A DNA stretch of 40,790 nucleotides from Aeromicrobium sp. (GTDB lineage Bacteria; Actinomycetota; Actinomycetes; Propionibacteriales; Nocardioidaceae): positions 1-40,790 of the forward strand of contig JALRCA010000189.1 in NCBI GenBank assembly GCA_023257515.1, given 5' to 3'. The translations under genes were made by a program, and so were the position numbers. How positions within the stretch are numbered: the first letter of the stretch is position 1; every line of letters begins with the position of its first letter. This document shows positions 31,891 to 40,479 of this stretch, one piece after another. The notes beneath the pieces were generated by a model. The model did not search any database and had not been told where the DNA came from. It saw only the letters and a list, made by a program, of their open reading frames with translations.

Positions 31891-34323
31891 TCAGCCCCGA
31901 AGTCGCGTCATGGCGGGGTCGAACAGGGGCTCGGCGGTCACGACGTAGGGCACCCGGCGCTCGAACGAGCCGACCTCGACCGCGGTGCCGACGTCCGAGA
32001 GCCCCGCCGGCACCCAGGCGTACGCGATCGCGCAGCCGACCGTGTGGCCCCATGCCGCACTGGTGACGTAGCCGACCGGCCGGCCGCCGGCGTGGACCGG
32101 TTCGCCGCCGACGAGGACGGCCGAGGGGTCGGGAGAGGTCAGGCACACGAGCCTGCGGACCGGGGTGTCCGGGTCGAGGGCGGCCAGGGCGTCGCGTCCC
32201 ACGAAGTCGCCCTTGCCCATGCGCACGGCGAATCCGAGGCCCGCCTCGTAGGGCGTGTGGTCCCACGTCATGTCCGCGCCGAAGGCGCGGTAGCCCTTCT
32301 CGAGCCGCAGCGAGCTGAACGCTCCGCGTCCGCCGGCGACGACCCCGTGGTCCTGGCCGGCTCGCCAGAGCGTGTCCCACAGCCGAGAGCCGAGGTCGGC
32401 GGTGGTGTACAGCTCCCAGCCGAGCTCGCCGACGTAGGACAGCCGCAGCGCCGTGACGGGCACCGGCCCGACGTGGGCCTTCATGCCACGGAAGTAGCGC
32501 AGCGCGTCGGGGCCGAAGTCGTCGCGGGACACGCTCTGCACGAGGTCGCGTGCCGCGGGGCCCCACACCCCGATGCAGCACGTGCCGGCGGTGACGTCGT
32601 GCACGAACACGTCGGCAGGAGCGAGGGCGCGGAACCGGTGCAGGTCGAGCGGCCCGTTGGCGCCTACCTGGTAGCGGTCGGCGGCGAGCCGGGCGACGGT
32701 CACGTCGCTGAGGATCCGCCCCCGCTCGTCGAGCACCAGGCAGTACGTGACCGAGCCGACGGACGTGTCGACGTCGCCCGTCACGAGTCGTTGCAGGAAC
32801 GCCGTGGCCCCCCGGCCGACGACCTCGAGGCGGGTCAGCGCCGTCATGTCGTACATCGCGACCCGCTCGCGCGTCACCTGGGCCTCCGCGCCCACGACCG
32901 GCGACCAGTAGCGTGCCGCCCACGGGCCCGGGACGGCGATGTCGCGCCCCTCCAGCTCGACGGCGTTCGCCTCGTACCACTGCGGGCGCTCCCACCCCGA
33001 GGCCTCGAGCATGACCGCTCCGAGCGCCTGCTGCTGGTGGTGGAACGGCGGGAGTCGCAGGGGTCGCGGCGACTCCATCGGCTCGAGCGGGTGCAGCAGG
33101 TCGTACACCTCGACGAAGTTCTGCTGGTTGCGCTCCAGGACGTACTCGGGCGCGAGCTGGTGCGGCCAGAACCGGTTCAGGTCGGCCTCGTGCAGGTCGA
33201 TCGACGGCGCGCCGTCCACGATCCACTCGGCGACGGCGCGGCCCACCCCCGCCGAGTGCGTCACCCAGACGGCCTCGGCGAACCAGAAGCCGTCCAGACC
33301 CGGGTGCTCACCCACCAGCGGCGCCCCGTCGGTCGTGAAGGAGAAGATGCCGTTGATGCCGGCCTCGACGTCCGCGTCCCGGAGCGCGGGCAGCAGTGAC
33401 TGGCTCTCCTTCCAGGCTGCGGCGAAGTCGTCCGGCGTGAAGGGGTGCACGCTCGGCATCGACTCGCCCTCGCCCCACCGCGCGACGTCCGCGACGTCGA
33501 CCGGGATCGGCCGGTGGCCGTACCAGCCGATGACCTGGCGCTCGTGGTCGTCGCGGAAGTACAGGTCGGCGCCCTGGTGGCGCAGGATCGGTCGCACCAG
33601 CTCGACGTCCTGTCCGCGTTGCGGCGCCAGCGGCGTCGTGCTCGCGAGCTGGTGCTCCAGGGGCGTGAGGGGCAGGTCCAGCCCGGTCATCGCCGCGACC
33701 CGCTGGCCCCACAGGCCGGCGCAGCACACGACGACGTCAGCCGGCAGGTCGCCCGCGCTGGTGCGCACCCCGGTGACGCGCCCGTCCAGCGTCAGGACGT
33801 CGAGCACCTCGGTGTGCGGCAGCAGCGTCGCGCCGTGCCGCTCCGCCCGCCGGGTCTGCGCGGCGACGGCACGGACGGCCTTCGCGAGTCCGTCGCTCGG
33901 CACGTGCAGGCCGCCCACGACCTGCTCGACGTCGAGCAGGTCGTGCAGCTCCAGGCACCGCTCGGGGTCGACGACGTGGGCCTCGATCCCGGCGGCGTGC
34001 AGCCACCCGGCCCGTCGGTGCAGGTCGGCGAGCCGCTCGGGGGTGGTCGCGACCTCCAACCCACCCACCGGCAGGAAGCACGGGGCGCCCTCGTCGTCGA
34101 GGGACCCCAGCTTCTCGACGGTGTACCGCGCGAGCTCGGTCATCATCCGCGAGGCGTTCGTCTGGTAGACGAGGCCGGGCGCGTGCGAGCTGGAGCCGCC
34201 GGTGGCGGGCAGCGGACCCGCGTCCACCACCGTGACGTCGTCCCAGCCCCGTTGGGTCAGCTCGTCGGCGACGGCGGCGCCCACGACGCCGGCGCCGATC
34301 ACGACGACGGTTCGACCGCTCAC
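31891..34323 (-). CDS. Dimethylglycine oxidase (FAD oxidase plus folate-binding GcvT domains)
   Basis: An 810-residue protein with the architecture and end-to-end sequence of Arthrobacter dimethylglycine oxidase. It has an N-terminal DAO-type FAD domain (GAGVVG at 10-15; [15 protein letters not shown] near 42-56, holding the histidine likely to bind FAD), a middle linker, and a C-terminal GcvT-type domain ([22 protein letters not shown]-like [45 protein letters not shown]) ending DPAMTRLRG. It converts dimethylglycine to sarcosine, hydrogen peroxide and, with folate, methylene-tetrahydrofolate. The GTG at 34323 is preferred because GGAGG is 8 bases upstream; the GTG at 34332 abuts it. First gene of the operon with soxBDAG. 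Confidence 0.94.
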   Translation of the reverse strand: MSGRTVVVIGAGVVGAAVADELTQRGWDDVTVVDAGPLPATGGSSSHAPGLVYQTNASRMMTELARYTVEKLGSLDDEGAPCFLPVGGLEVATTPERLADLHRRAGWLHAAGIEAHVVDPERCLELHDLLDVEQVVGGLHVPSDGLAKAVRAVAAQTRRAERHGATLLPHTEVLDVLTLDGRVTGVRTSAGDLPADVVVCCAGLWGQRVAAMTGLDLPLTPLEHQLASTTPLAPQRGQDVELVRPILRHQGADLYFRDDHERQVIGWYGHRPIPVDVADVARWGEGESMPSVHPFTPDDFAAAWKESQSLLPALRDADVEAGINGIFSFTTDGAPLVGEHPGLDGFWFAEAVWVTHSAGVGRAVAEWIVDGAPSIDLHEADLNRFWPHQLAPEYVLERNQQNFVEVYDLLHPLEPMESPRPLRLPPFHHQQQALGAVMLEASGWERPQWYEANAVELEGRDIAVPGPWAARYWSPVVGAEAQVTRERVAMYDMTALTRLEVVGRGATAFLQRLVTGDVDTSVGSVTYCLVLDERGRILSDVTVARLAADRYQVGANGPLDLHRFRALAPADVFVHDVTAGTCCIGVWGPAARDLVQSVSRDDFGPDALRYFRGMKAHVGPVPVTALRLSYVGELGWELYTTADLGSRLWDTLWRAGQDHGVVAGGRGAFSSLRLEKGYRAFGADMTWDHTPYEAGLGFAVRMGKGDFVGRDALAALDPDTPVRRLVCLTSPDPSAVLVGGEPVHAGGRPVGYVTSAAWGHTVGCAIAYAWVPAGLSDVGTAVEVGSFERRVPYVVTAEPLFDPAMTRLRG

Positions 34324-34341
34324 CGTGGCCACCTCCTCGAG

Positions 34342-34380
34342 TGTTGCGCTATGCGCGAATCATGCGCTGCATGTGCAACA
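34342..34380. promoter_or_regulatory. 39-bp inverted repeat operator of the dimethylglycine/sarcosine operon
   Basis: TGTTGC (34342-34347) and GCAACA (34375-34380) are separated by 27 bases, identical in arms and spacing to the element at 22495-22533. It starts directly after the -10 box (34386-34381 on the minus strand) and covers the leader. The inner part also has a repeated ATGCGC (34351-34356, 34362-34367), which the bet copy lacks. Confidence 0.62.
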
Positions 34381-34410
34381 ACAGTAGGAGCGTGCGCGGC
34401 GCCGTGGCAA
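34381..34410 (-). promoter_or_regulatory. Probable promoter of the dimethylglycine oxidase operon
   Basis: Minus-strand TTGCCA (34410-34405) and TACTGT (34386-34381) are 18 bases apart, about 60 bases before the start codon. The match to both hexamers is good. Confidence 0.55.
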
Positions 34411-34434
34411 GGGTCGTGTGTGACGTTCGTGTGA

Positions 34435-34463
34435 ACGGTCCACCCGCTCCGCCGGTGGACCGT
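34435..34463 (-). terminator. Hairpin terminator after the ABC exporter operon
   Basis: ACGGTCCACC (34435-34444) and GGTGGACCGT (34454-34463) form a perfect 10-bp stem with a 9-base loop, 16 bases beyond the permease stop. It insulates the oxidase promoter from read-through. Confidence 0.75.
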
Positions 34464-34479
34464 CCCCACGCCTGCCGGA

Positions 34480-35304
34480 CTACCTGATCTCCGCGCGCAG
34501 CAGGGCCCAGAGACCGAGTGCGGTCGGCACCACGAGCCAGAACAGGCCGGTCACGCCGAGCTGCGTCCACTCGGTGCCCGACAGCGCGTCGTCGAACAGC
34601 TTCGTCTGCGCGTAGTTGAAGTCCACCCACGGCTGCAGGTCCTTGAACCAGTCCTGGAAGGCGGCGAGGGCCATCGCCAGGGTGGGCAGCACGAACGAGA
34701 ACACGAAGTAGCCGACGATCGCGCCGGGCGAGCTGCGCAGGAGAACGCCGAGCATGAAGCCGACGGCCATGCCGAGCACCTGGGCGAGCACGATCCGCGC
34801 CAGGCCGGCCGTGCTGGTGTCCCAGACGACGTCCACCCCGCGCAGCGACGCGCCGAGGACCGTGCCGAGCGCGCCGATGCCCATCGCGACGACCATCGAG
34901 ACGACGCCCACGAGGAGCGCACCGGTCGCCTTCGCGGCGATCGTGCGGCTCCGGCGTGGGACGAGGGTGAACGTGCTGAGCCCCGTCCGCTGGCTCCACT
35001 CGCTCGTGACCGACAAGATCGCGACGATCGGCAGCAGGACCGCCATCGGGACGCCGATCGCCGTCGCGAACGACTCGAACCCCAGCACGTCGTCGGGCGC
35101 CCACACGATCGTCGCGACGGTCGCCAGCACGGCGGCGATGCCGATGCTCGCGAGCAGCCAGAAGCCGGCCCGGGTGTCGAAGCTCTTGCGCAGCTCCATC
35201 CGCACGATGCGGCCGAACGGGATGGGTGGCGGGTCGGCGATCCCGACCTCGGCCCGCAGGGGGTGGGTCGTCGTCGGCGGTGCCGACTCGGTCAGGGCGC
35301 TCAT
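34480..35304 (-). CDS. ABC-2 type transporter permease
   Basis: A 274-residue membrane protein with six hydrophobic segments, the first after RIVRMELRKSFDTRAGFWLLAS (about 32-53), a start common to ABC-2 permeases. Others include IGVPMAVLLPIVAILSV, LLVGVVSMVVAMGIGALGTVL and GYFVFSFVLPTLAMALAAF. With the ATPase encoded directly upstream (4-base overlap) it forms an exporter of unknown substrate, of the kind often linked to drug or lipid export. The TAG stop at 34480 is followed by a hairpin terminator. Confidence 0.9.
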   Translation of the reverse strand: MSALTESAPPTTTHPLRAEVGIADPPPIPFGRIVRMELRKSFDTRAGFWLLASIGIAAVLATVATIVWAPDDVLGFESFATAIGVPMAVLLPIVAILSVTSEWSQRTGLSTFTLVPRRSRTIAAKATGALLVGVVSMVVAMGIGALGTVLGASLRGVDVVWDTSTAGLARIVLAQVLGMAVGFMLGVLLRSSPGAIVGYFVFSFVLPTLAMALAAFQDWFKDLQPWVDFNYAQTKLFDDALSGTEWTQLGVTGLFWLVVPTALGLWALLRAEIR

Positions 35305-36308
35305 GCTGCGGCTCCTTCGGGGCTGGTGGTGACGGTGTCTCGTGGGGTCTGCTCTCGTTGGGTCTGTTCTCGTTGCGTCTGCTCTCGTTGGGTCTGGGCG
35401 GTGAGCTCGAGGAACATGTCCTCCAGGCCGGCGCCGTCGGCGGCGCGCAGCTCCGTCAGGTGGAGCGAGGCCCCGAGAGCCACGCGCCCGACCTCGCGCG
35501 CATCGGCGTCGACGGTGAACGAGCCGGCCAGGTCCGCCGAGGTGGTGCCTCCTGCCGCCCGGGGCCCGGCACCCCCGCCGGTGAACGAGAGCCCGGAGGC
35601 ACGGAGGGCGGTCTCGAGGGCGACCGGGTCGGTGGCCCGCACGACGGTGCCGGCCGCAGCGAGCAGCTCGCTCTTGGTGCCCTGCGCCACGATGCGGCCG
35701 TGCCCGATGACGACGAGGTCGTCGGCGACCACCTCGATCTCGTGGAGCAGGTGCGACGAGAGCAGCACGGTCGCGCCCTGGTCGGCGTAGCCGCGCAGCA
35801 GGTCGCGCATCCACCGGATGCCTGCCGGGTCCAGGCCGTTGGCGGGCTCGTCGAGGATCAGGACCTCGGGCCGCCCGAGCAGGGCCGCAGCGATCCCGAG
35901 GCGCTGACGCATGCCGAGGGAGTAGTGCCGGACACGGCGTTCGGACTCCGCTGCGGTCAGGCCCACGAGGTCGAGCAGCTCGTCGACGCGCGAGGCGGGC
36001 AGGCCCATCGTGCCCGCGGCGACCGCCAGGACCTCGCGGCCCGTGCGACCGGCGTGCTGGGCCGACGCGTCCAGGAGCACCCCGACCTGCAGGCCGGGGT
36101 TGGGCAGGTCCCGGAAGCGTCGTCCGCAGACGAGCGCCTCCCCGGACGTGGCCGGCGTGAGACCGGTCATGATGCGCATCGTGGTCGACTTGCCCGCGCC
36201 GTTCGGCCCGAGGAAGCCGGTCACGCGGCCGGGAGCGGCCGTGAAGGTGACGTCGTCGACGGCGGTGAACCGTCCGTACGTCTTCGTGAGGGACTCGATC
36301 GTGATCAT
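35301..36308 (-). CDS. ABC transporter ATPase (DrrA/CcmA-like exporter)
   Basis: A 335-residue ATPase. Walker A is GPNGAGKST (about 34-42), the signature is YSLGMRQRLGIA (with LGMRQ replacing the usual SGGQ, common in this branch), Walker B is VLILDEPANGLDP, and the switch is SSHLLHEIE. The C-terminal extension of about 110 residues ends in an unusual run, TQREQTQREQTQREQTPRD, encoded by three 15-base repeats. It pairs with the ABC-2 permease downstream. The substrate is unknown; no regulator lies next to it. Confidence 0.93.
   Translation of the reverse strand: MITIESLTKTYGRFTAVDDVTFTAAPGRVTGFLGPNGAGKSTTMRIMTGLTPATSGEALVCGRRFRDLPNPGLQVGVLLDASAQHAGRTGREVLAVAAGTMGLPASRVDELLDLVGLTAAESERRVRHYSLGMRQRLGIAAALLGRPEVLILDEPANGLDPAGIRWMRDLLRGYADQGATVLLSSHLLHEIEVVADDLVVIGHGRIVAQGTKSELLAAAGTVVRATDPVALETALRASGLSFTGGGAGPRAAGGTTSADLAGSFTVDADAREVGRVALGASLHLTELRAADGAGLEDMFLELTAQTQREQTQREQTQREQTPRDTVTTSPEGAAA
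35347..35391 (-). repeat. Three 15-bp in-frame tandem repeats
   Basis: Units 35347-35361, 35362-35376 and 35377-35391 (GTCTGCTCTCGTTGG and near copies on the plus strand) encode the TQREQ repeats at the C-terminal tail of the ATPase. Copy number is likely to vary between strains. Confidence 0.8.
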
Positions 36309-36376
36309 GACCGCCAGCCTCGGCGCTCAGGGCGACCCCCGACATCGGGGACGATGCGGGTCCTGACCCTGCCTTC

Positions 36377-36399
36377 GACCCTGAGGCCGGCTCAGGGTC
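36377..36399. repeat. Dispersed palindrome between the ABC operon and zwf
   Basis: GACCCTGAG (36377-36385) and CTCAGGGTC (36391-36399) form a perfect 9-bp stem with loop GCCGG, next to CTTCGAC. It shares the CTTCGAC and GGCTCAGGGTC parts with the element at 11830-11858. It lies in the divergent promoter region, so it is not a terminator for either neighbour. Confidence 0.6.
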
Positions 36400-36434
36400 G
36401 TCCCTCGCGTTCACGCGCAGGCAACGCGGCAGGT

Positions 36435-36440
36435 CTAGCC
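36435..36440 (+). promoter_or_regulatory. Probable -10 box of zwf (TAGCCT)
   Basis: TAGCCT ends 8 bases before the ATG at 36449, so the zwf mRNA would have a leader of at most a base or two. A GAGG lies between them but would be outside or at the very edge of such a transcript. Confidence 0.45.
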
Positions 36441-36448
36441 TGAGGCCC

Positions 36449-37891
36449 ATGAGCGAGCCGCAGCCGCACCTCATCGTCCTGTTCGGCGCGACCGGCGACC
36501 TGGCCCGTCGCAAGCTTCTGCCGGGCATCCTGCACCTGCTCCAGTCGCGCCTCGCCGACGACTTCCGGGTCATCGGCGTCGGGCTCGACGACCTCGACGA
36601 CGACGGCTTCCGGCGGTTCGCCCAGCAGGCCTGCCGTGAGTTCGGTGCCAGGCCCGTCCGCAGCGAGCAGTGGGAGGCCTTCGCTCCCAAGCTCCACTAC
36701 GTCAACGTCGAGGACGGACCGCAGGCACTCGCGACCGAGGCCGCCAAGCTCGAGGCCGAGCTCGGCGGGGAGCCCCGGCGGCTGCACTACCTGAGCGTGC
36801 CGCCCAAGGCGGCGCTCGACGTGGTCCACACCCTCGACGAGGCGGGACTCGTCGACCGCTCGCGCATCATCATGGAGAAGCCGTTCGGCACCGACCTCGC
36901 CTCGGCCCGCGCGCTCAACGCCAGCATCCACGAGGTGTTCGACGAGCAGCAGATCTTCCGGATCGACCACTTCCTGGGCAAGGAGGCGGCGCTCAACATC
37001 CTGGCGTTCCGGTTCGCGAACGGTCTGTTCGAGCCGATCTGGAACCGGACGTTCATCGACCACGTCCAGATCGACGTGCCGGAGACGCTGTCGCTGCAGG
37101 GCCGCTCCGGCTTCTACGAGGGCACCGGCGCGTTCCGCGACATGGTCGTCACCCACCTGTTCCAGATCCTCGCGTTCATGGCGATGGAGCCGCCCACCTC
37201 GCTGGACTCCGACTCGATCAGCGAGGAGAAGAACAAGGTCTTCCGCTCGATGCTGCCGCTCGTGCCGACCGAGGTCGTGCGCGGGCAGTACCAGGGCTAC
37301 CGCGACGAGGACGGTGTCTCGCCCGACTCCGAGACCGAGACGTTCGTGGCACTCAAGGCCGAGATCGACAACTGGCGCTGGGCGGGCGTCCCGTTCTACC
37401 TGCGCACCGGCAAGCGCATGGCCGAGGGTGCGCGCATCATCTCGATCGCGTTCCGGGAGCCGCCCAAGTCGATGTTCCCGCAGGGCTCGGGGGTCGGCCT
37501 GGCGGGGCCCGACCACCTGACCTTCGACCTGGCCGACTCCTCCAAGCTGTCGCTCTCGTTCTACGGCAAGCGGCCGGGCCCCGGCATGCGGCTCGACAAG
37601 CTGTCGCTGCAGTTCGCGATGCAGGAGACCGAGCGCGCCGGCGACGTGCTCGAGGCGTACGAGCGGCTCATCCTCGATGCGATGAAGGGCGAGCGGACGC
37701 TCTTCACGACGGCCGAGGGCATCGAGCGGCTGTGGGAGATCTCGCAGCCGCTGCTCGACGACCCGCCGCCGGTGCGCGTCTACCAGCCGAGCACGTGGGG
37801 ACCGAACTCCGTGCACCAGCTGATCGCGCCGCGCGCCTGGCGGCTGCCGTTCGAGCGGACCTGGCGCAACCCGAACCCGACGGGCGCCTGA
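36449..37891 (+). CDS. zwf: Glucose-6-phosphate dehydrogenase
   Basis: A 480-residue enzyme of the oxidative pentose phosphate pathway, making NADPH and 6-phosphogluconolactone. The nucleotide motif is GATGDLARRKLLPG (13-26), followed by EKPFG (143-147). The active-site signature RIDHFLGKE is at 171-179, with the catalytic histidine in it. The C-terminal domain includes WRWAGVPFYLRTGKRM, which binds substrate and structural NADP. Here zwf stands alone, without tal, tkt or opcA next to it, so it may be a second copy; that cannot be judged from this window. Confidence 0.96.
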   Translation: MSEPQPHLIVLFGATGDLARRKLLPGILHLLQSRLADDFRVIGVGLDDLDDDGFRRFAQQACREFGARPVRSEQWEAFAPKLHYVNVEDGPQALATEAAKLEAELGGEPRRLHYLSVPPKAALDVVHTLDEAGLVDRSRIIMEKPFGTDLASARALNASIHEVFDEQQIFRIDHFLGKEAALNILAFRFANGLFEPIWNRTFIDHVQIDVPETLSLQGRSGFYEGTGAFRDMVVTHLFQILAFMAMEPPTSLDSDSISEEKNKVFRSMLPLVPTEVVRGQYQGYRDEDGVSPDSETETFVALKAEIDNWRWAGVPFYLRTGKRMAEGARIISIAFREPPKSMFPQGSGVGLAGPDHLTFDLADSSKLSLSFYGKRPGPGMRLDKLSLQFAMQETERAGDVLEAYERLILDAMKGERTLFTTAEGIERLWEISQPLLDDPPPVRVYQPSTWGPNSVHQLIAPRAWRLPFERTWRNPNPTGA

Positions 37892-38181
37892 GGGACGACC
37901 TCGTCGGGCTCCCGCGTGAACAGCGCGTGAACTCTCGGGCAGCACCGGGTGCCGCGACGCGCCCTCCCGCCGTCTCCACGGCGACCTCCGGTCCCGCGGT
38001 ACCGGGTCGGATCCGGGTCGGTGCGCGACGCAACTTCCGGCATCGGCATCAGACGTGCGTCACGTCACGCGACGGTTGGCCTGCCATCGCGCCCACACCT
38101 GCCTAGCGTCGACCCACGGGGCCCCGGTCCCGGTCCGTCGCCCCCACTCGGGAGGGGCGACCCGACCACAGGAGTAGTGCC
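37892..38181. other. Intergenic region upstream of the SulP-carbonic anhydrase gene
   Basis: 290 bases without a credible gene. It contains a repeated GCGTGAAC close to the zwf end, and a TAGCGT box (38104-38109) about 72 bases before the next start that could be a -10. The ribosome site AGGAG lies 8 bases before the ATG at 38182. No strong terminator was seen after zwf. Confidence 0.5.
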
Positions 38182-40410
38182 ATGCACCTGTCCCACCAGA
38201 GCGACACCAGTCCACCGGGATCCGGCCTCGGCGCGTGGTGGCGCCGGGACGCGCGGTTCGACGTGACCGCGTCGCTCGTCGTGTTCCTCGTCGCCGTGCC
38301 GTTGTCGCTCGGCATCGCCGCCGCCTCGGGGGCGCCGGTCGCCGCCGGGCTCATCGCCGCCGTCGTCGGCGGCATCGTCGCCGGCCTCCTCGGAGGCGCC
38401 CCGCTGCAGGTCAGCGGTCCTGCCGCCGGTCTCGTCGTCGTGGTCGCCGAGACGGTCGACCGCTTCGGCTGGCGCACGACGTGCCTCATCACCGCGGCCG
38501 CGGGCGTCCTGCAGGTCGTGCTGGGCGTGAGCCGGGTCGGCCGGTACGCGCTCGCGATCTCGCCCACCGTGGTGCGCGCGATGCTCGCGGGGATCGGTCT
38601 GTCGATCCTGCTCGGCCAGCTCAACGTCGCGCTCGGCAGCACCTCCGAGCCGTCGGCGTGGAGGAACGTGACGGCCTACGCGGGGAACCTCGGCTCGCTG
38701 CAGCCGCACGCCCTCGGCGCCGCAGCGCTCGTGATCCTCACCCTCGTGCTGTGGCCGCGGCTCCCGGACCGGGTGCGCGTCGTGCCCGGACCGCTCGTGG
38801 CCGTCGTGGGTGCGACCCTCGTGGCCTTTGCCTGGCTGCCCGACGCCCCACGCGTCGACCTCGGTGGGTCGCTCCTGTCGCAGATCGGCCTGCCGGAGCT
38901 GCCGGACACCTCGATGCTGGCCTTCCTCGGCGCCGTCCTCACGATCACGATCATCGCGAGCGTCGAGAGCCTCCTGTCGGCCGTGGCGGTCGACAAGCTG
39001 CACGGCAGCACGCGCTCGGACCTCGACCGCGAGCTCCTCGGCCAGGGCGCGGCGAACTCGCTGTCGGGGCTGCTCGGTGGACTGCCCGTCACGGGCGTCA
39101 TCGTCCGCAGTGCCACCAACGTGGCCTCGGGCGCGCGCACGCGTGGGTCGGCGGTCCTGCACGGCCTGTGGGTCCTGGTGTTCGCGGTGCTGCTCGGCGG
39201 CCTCGTCGAGCAGATCCCGCTCGCGGCGCTCGCCGGCCTGCTCATCGTCATGGGCTTCCAGCTGGTCAAGCCCTCCGACATGCGCGACGCCCATGCCCGC
39301 GGAGAGCTCTGGATCTACGTCGTGACGATCGTCGGCGTCCTCGCGCTCAATCTCGTGGAGGGCGTCATGATCGGTCTCGTCGGCGCGCTCGCGGTCATCT
39401 TGTGGCGGGTCGCGACGGTGCACGCGGTGGCCGAGCGTCGCGGACACGCGCCCGACGGTCGCGAGCTGTGGTGCGTCGACGTGCGGGGGACCCTCAGCTT
39501 TCTCTCGACGCCGAAGCTCGTGCGCGCCCTCAACCAGGTCCCGCTCGGTCAGGTGGTCGAGGTCGACCTGCTCGTGGACTACGTCGACGCGGCGACCGAG
39601 GAGCAGCTCGCGCTCTGGCAGAACCGCTACGAGGTCGCCGGCGGCACGGTCGAGGTCGAACGTCCGACGCCGGCGGCCGAGGTGTCCTCCGCGCCCGCGA
39701 AGGTCGTCCCGCGCACCGACCGCCAGTGGAAGCCGTGGTCGACCTGGCAGGCCGCCCAGCCGCGCAACCGGCTGGGAGCCACACGGCTGCTCGCGACGGG
39801 CATCCGCGAGTACCACCGACGGGCGACCGACGAGCTGCTGCCGGTCTACGAGGACCTCGACGGCGGGCAGGCGCCCGACGCGTTCTTCCTCAGCTGTGTC
39901 GACTCGCGGGTCGTGCCCAACCTGCTGACCAGCAGCGGACCCGGTGACCTGTTCACGGTGCGCACGATGGGCAACCTCGTGCCGGGCGGCGACGACGCCT
40001 CGGTGAGTGCGCCGCTGCGGTTCGCGCTGGACTCGCTCGAGGTGCCGACGATCGTGGTGTGCGGTCACTCCGGGTGCGGGGCGATGAGCGCTGCGCTCGA
40101 GGTCGACACCGCGGCGTCGGACCCGGTCGCGCGATGGATGCGGCACGCCCAGCCGTCGCTCGACGCCTGGCGCGCCGGTCACCCGGTGGGCCGGTCGGCC
40201 GCGGCCGAGGGACTCTCCGAGGCCGACCAGCTCTCGCAGGTCAACGTCGCGGTGGCCCTGGACCGGCTGGCGACCGAGGCGGGTGACGCCGACGTCGACC
40301 TGATCGGGCTGTGGCTGCGGGTCGCCGACGGGACGATGTGGATGCTGCAGGGCGATCGGTTCGTCCCGCTCACCGACGCCGAGCTCACGGCGCTCGCGCC
40401 GCCGCGCTGA
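38182..40410 (+). CDS. SulP-family anion transporter fused to beta-carbonic anhydrase
   Basis: A 742-residue fusion. Residues about 25-410 form a SulP membrane domain (RFDVTASLVVFLVAVPLSLG, QVSGPAAGLVVVVAE, ASVESLLSAVAVDKLHGSTR, LAGLLIVMGFQL). Residues about 427-493 form a STAS-like domain. Residues about 527-740 form a beta-carbonic anhydrase whose zinc ligands are C572 and D574 in SCVDSRVVP and H629 and C632 in CGHSGCGAM, with R576 completing the Asp-Arg dyad. The natural reading is bicarbonate uptake or CO2/bicarbonate exchange, coupled to interconversion at the inner face. AGGAG precedes the ATG, and a strong hairpin follows the stop. Confidence 0.93.
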   Translation: MHLSHQSDTSPPGSGLGAWWRRDARFDVTASLVVFLVAVPLSLGIAAASGAPVAAGLIAAVVGGIVAGLLGGAPLQVSGPAAGLVVVVAETVDRFGWRTTCLITAAAGVLQVVLGVSRVGRYALAISPTVVRAMLAGIGLSILLGQLNVALGSTSEPSAWRNVTAYAGNLGSLQPHALGAAALVILTLVLWPRLPDRVRVVPGPLVAVVGATLVAFAWLPDAPRVDLGGSLLSQIGLPELPDTSMLAFLGAVLTITIIASVESLLSAVAVDKLHGSTRSDLDRELLGQGAANSLSGLLGGLPVTGVIVRSATNVASGARTRGSAVLHGLWVLVFAVLLGGLVEQIPLAALAGLLIVMGFQLVKPSDMRDAHARGELWIYVVTIVGVLALNLVEGVMIGLVGALAVILWRVATVHAVAERRGHAPDGRELWCVDVRGTLSFLSTPKLVRALNQVPLGQVVEVDLLVDYVDAATEEQLALWQNRYEVAGGTVEVERPTPAAEVSSAPAKVVPRTDRQWKPWSTWQAAQPRNRLGATRLLATGIREYHRRATDELLPVYEDLDGGQAPDAFFLSCVDSRVVPNLLTSSGPGDLFTVRTMGNLVPGGDDASVSAPLRFALDSLEVPTIVVCGHSGCGAMSAALEVDTAASDPVARWMRHAQPSLDAWRAGHPVGRSAAAEGLSEADQLSQVNVAVALDRLATEAGDADVDLIGLWLRVADGTMWMLQGDRFVPLTDAELTALAPPR

Positions 40411-40415
40411 GGTGT

Positions 40416-40453
40416 CGGCCGTCGGTCCCGGACGTGGTCGGGGCCGACGGCCG
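40416..40453 (+). terminator. Hairpin terminator after the SulP-carbonic anhydrase gene
   Basis: A 14-bp stem (one G-T pair) joins 40416-40429 and 40440-40453 around a 10-base loop, starting 5 bases after the stop. It lies between convergent genes and may serve both. Confidence 0.8.
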
Positions 40454-40479
40454 GTCAGCGCCTCGAGCCGGTCCGGTCC

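Noticed and set aside
30662-33226. An 854-codon soxB frame extending into the dimethylglycine oxidase gene
   Set aside because: Residues before 31888 are an Arg-rich shadow of the oxidase; soxB of normal length starts at GTG 31888.
34348-34374. Repeated ATGCGC inside the second 39-bp element as a separate operator
   Set aside because: The bet copy of the element lacks it, so only the outer TGTTGC/GCAACA arms are supported as the shared signal.
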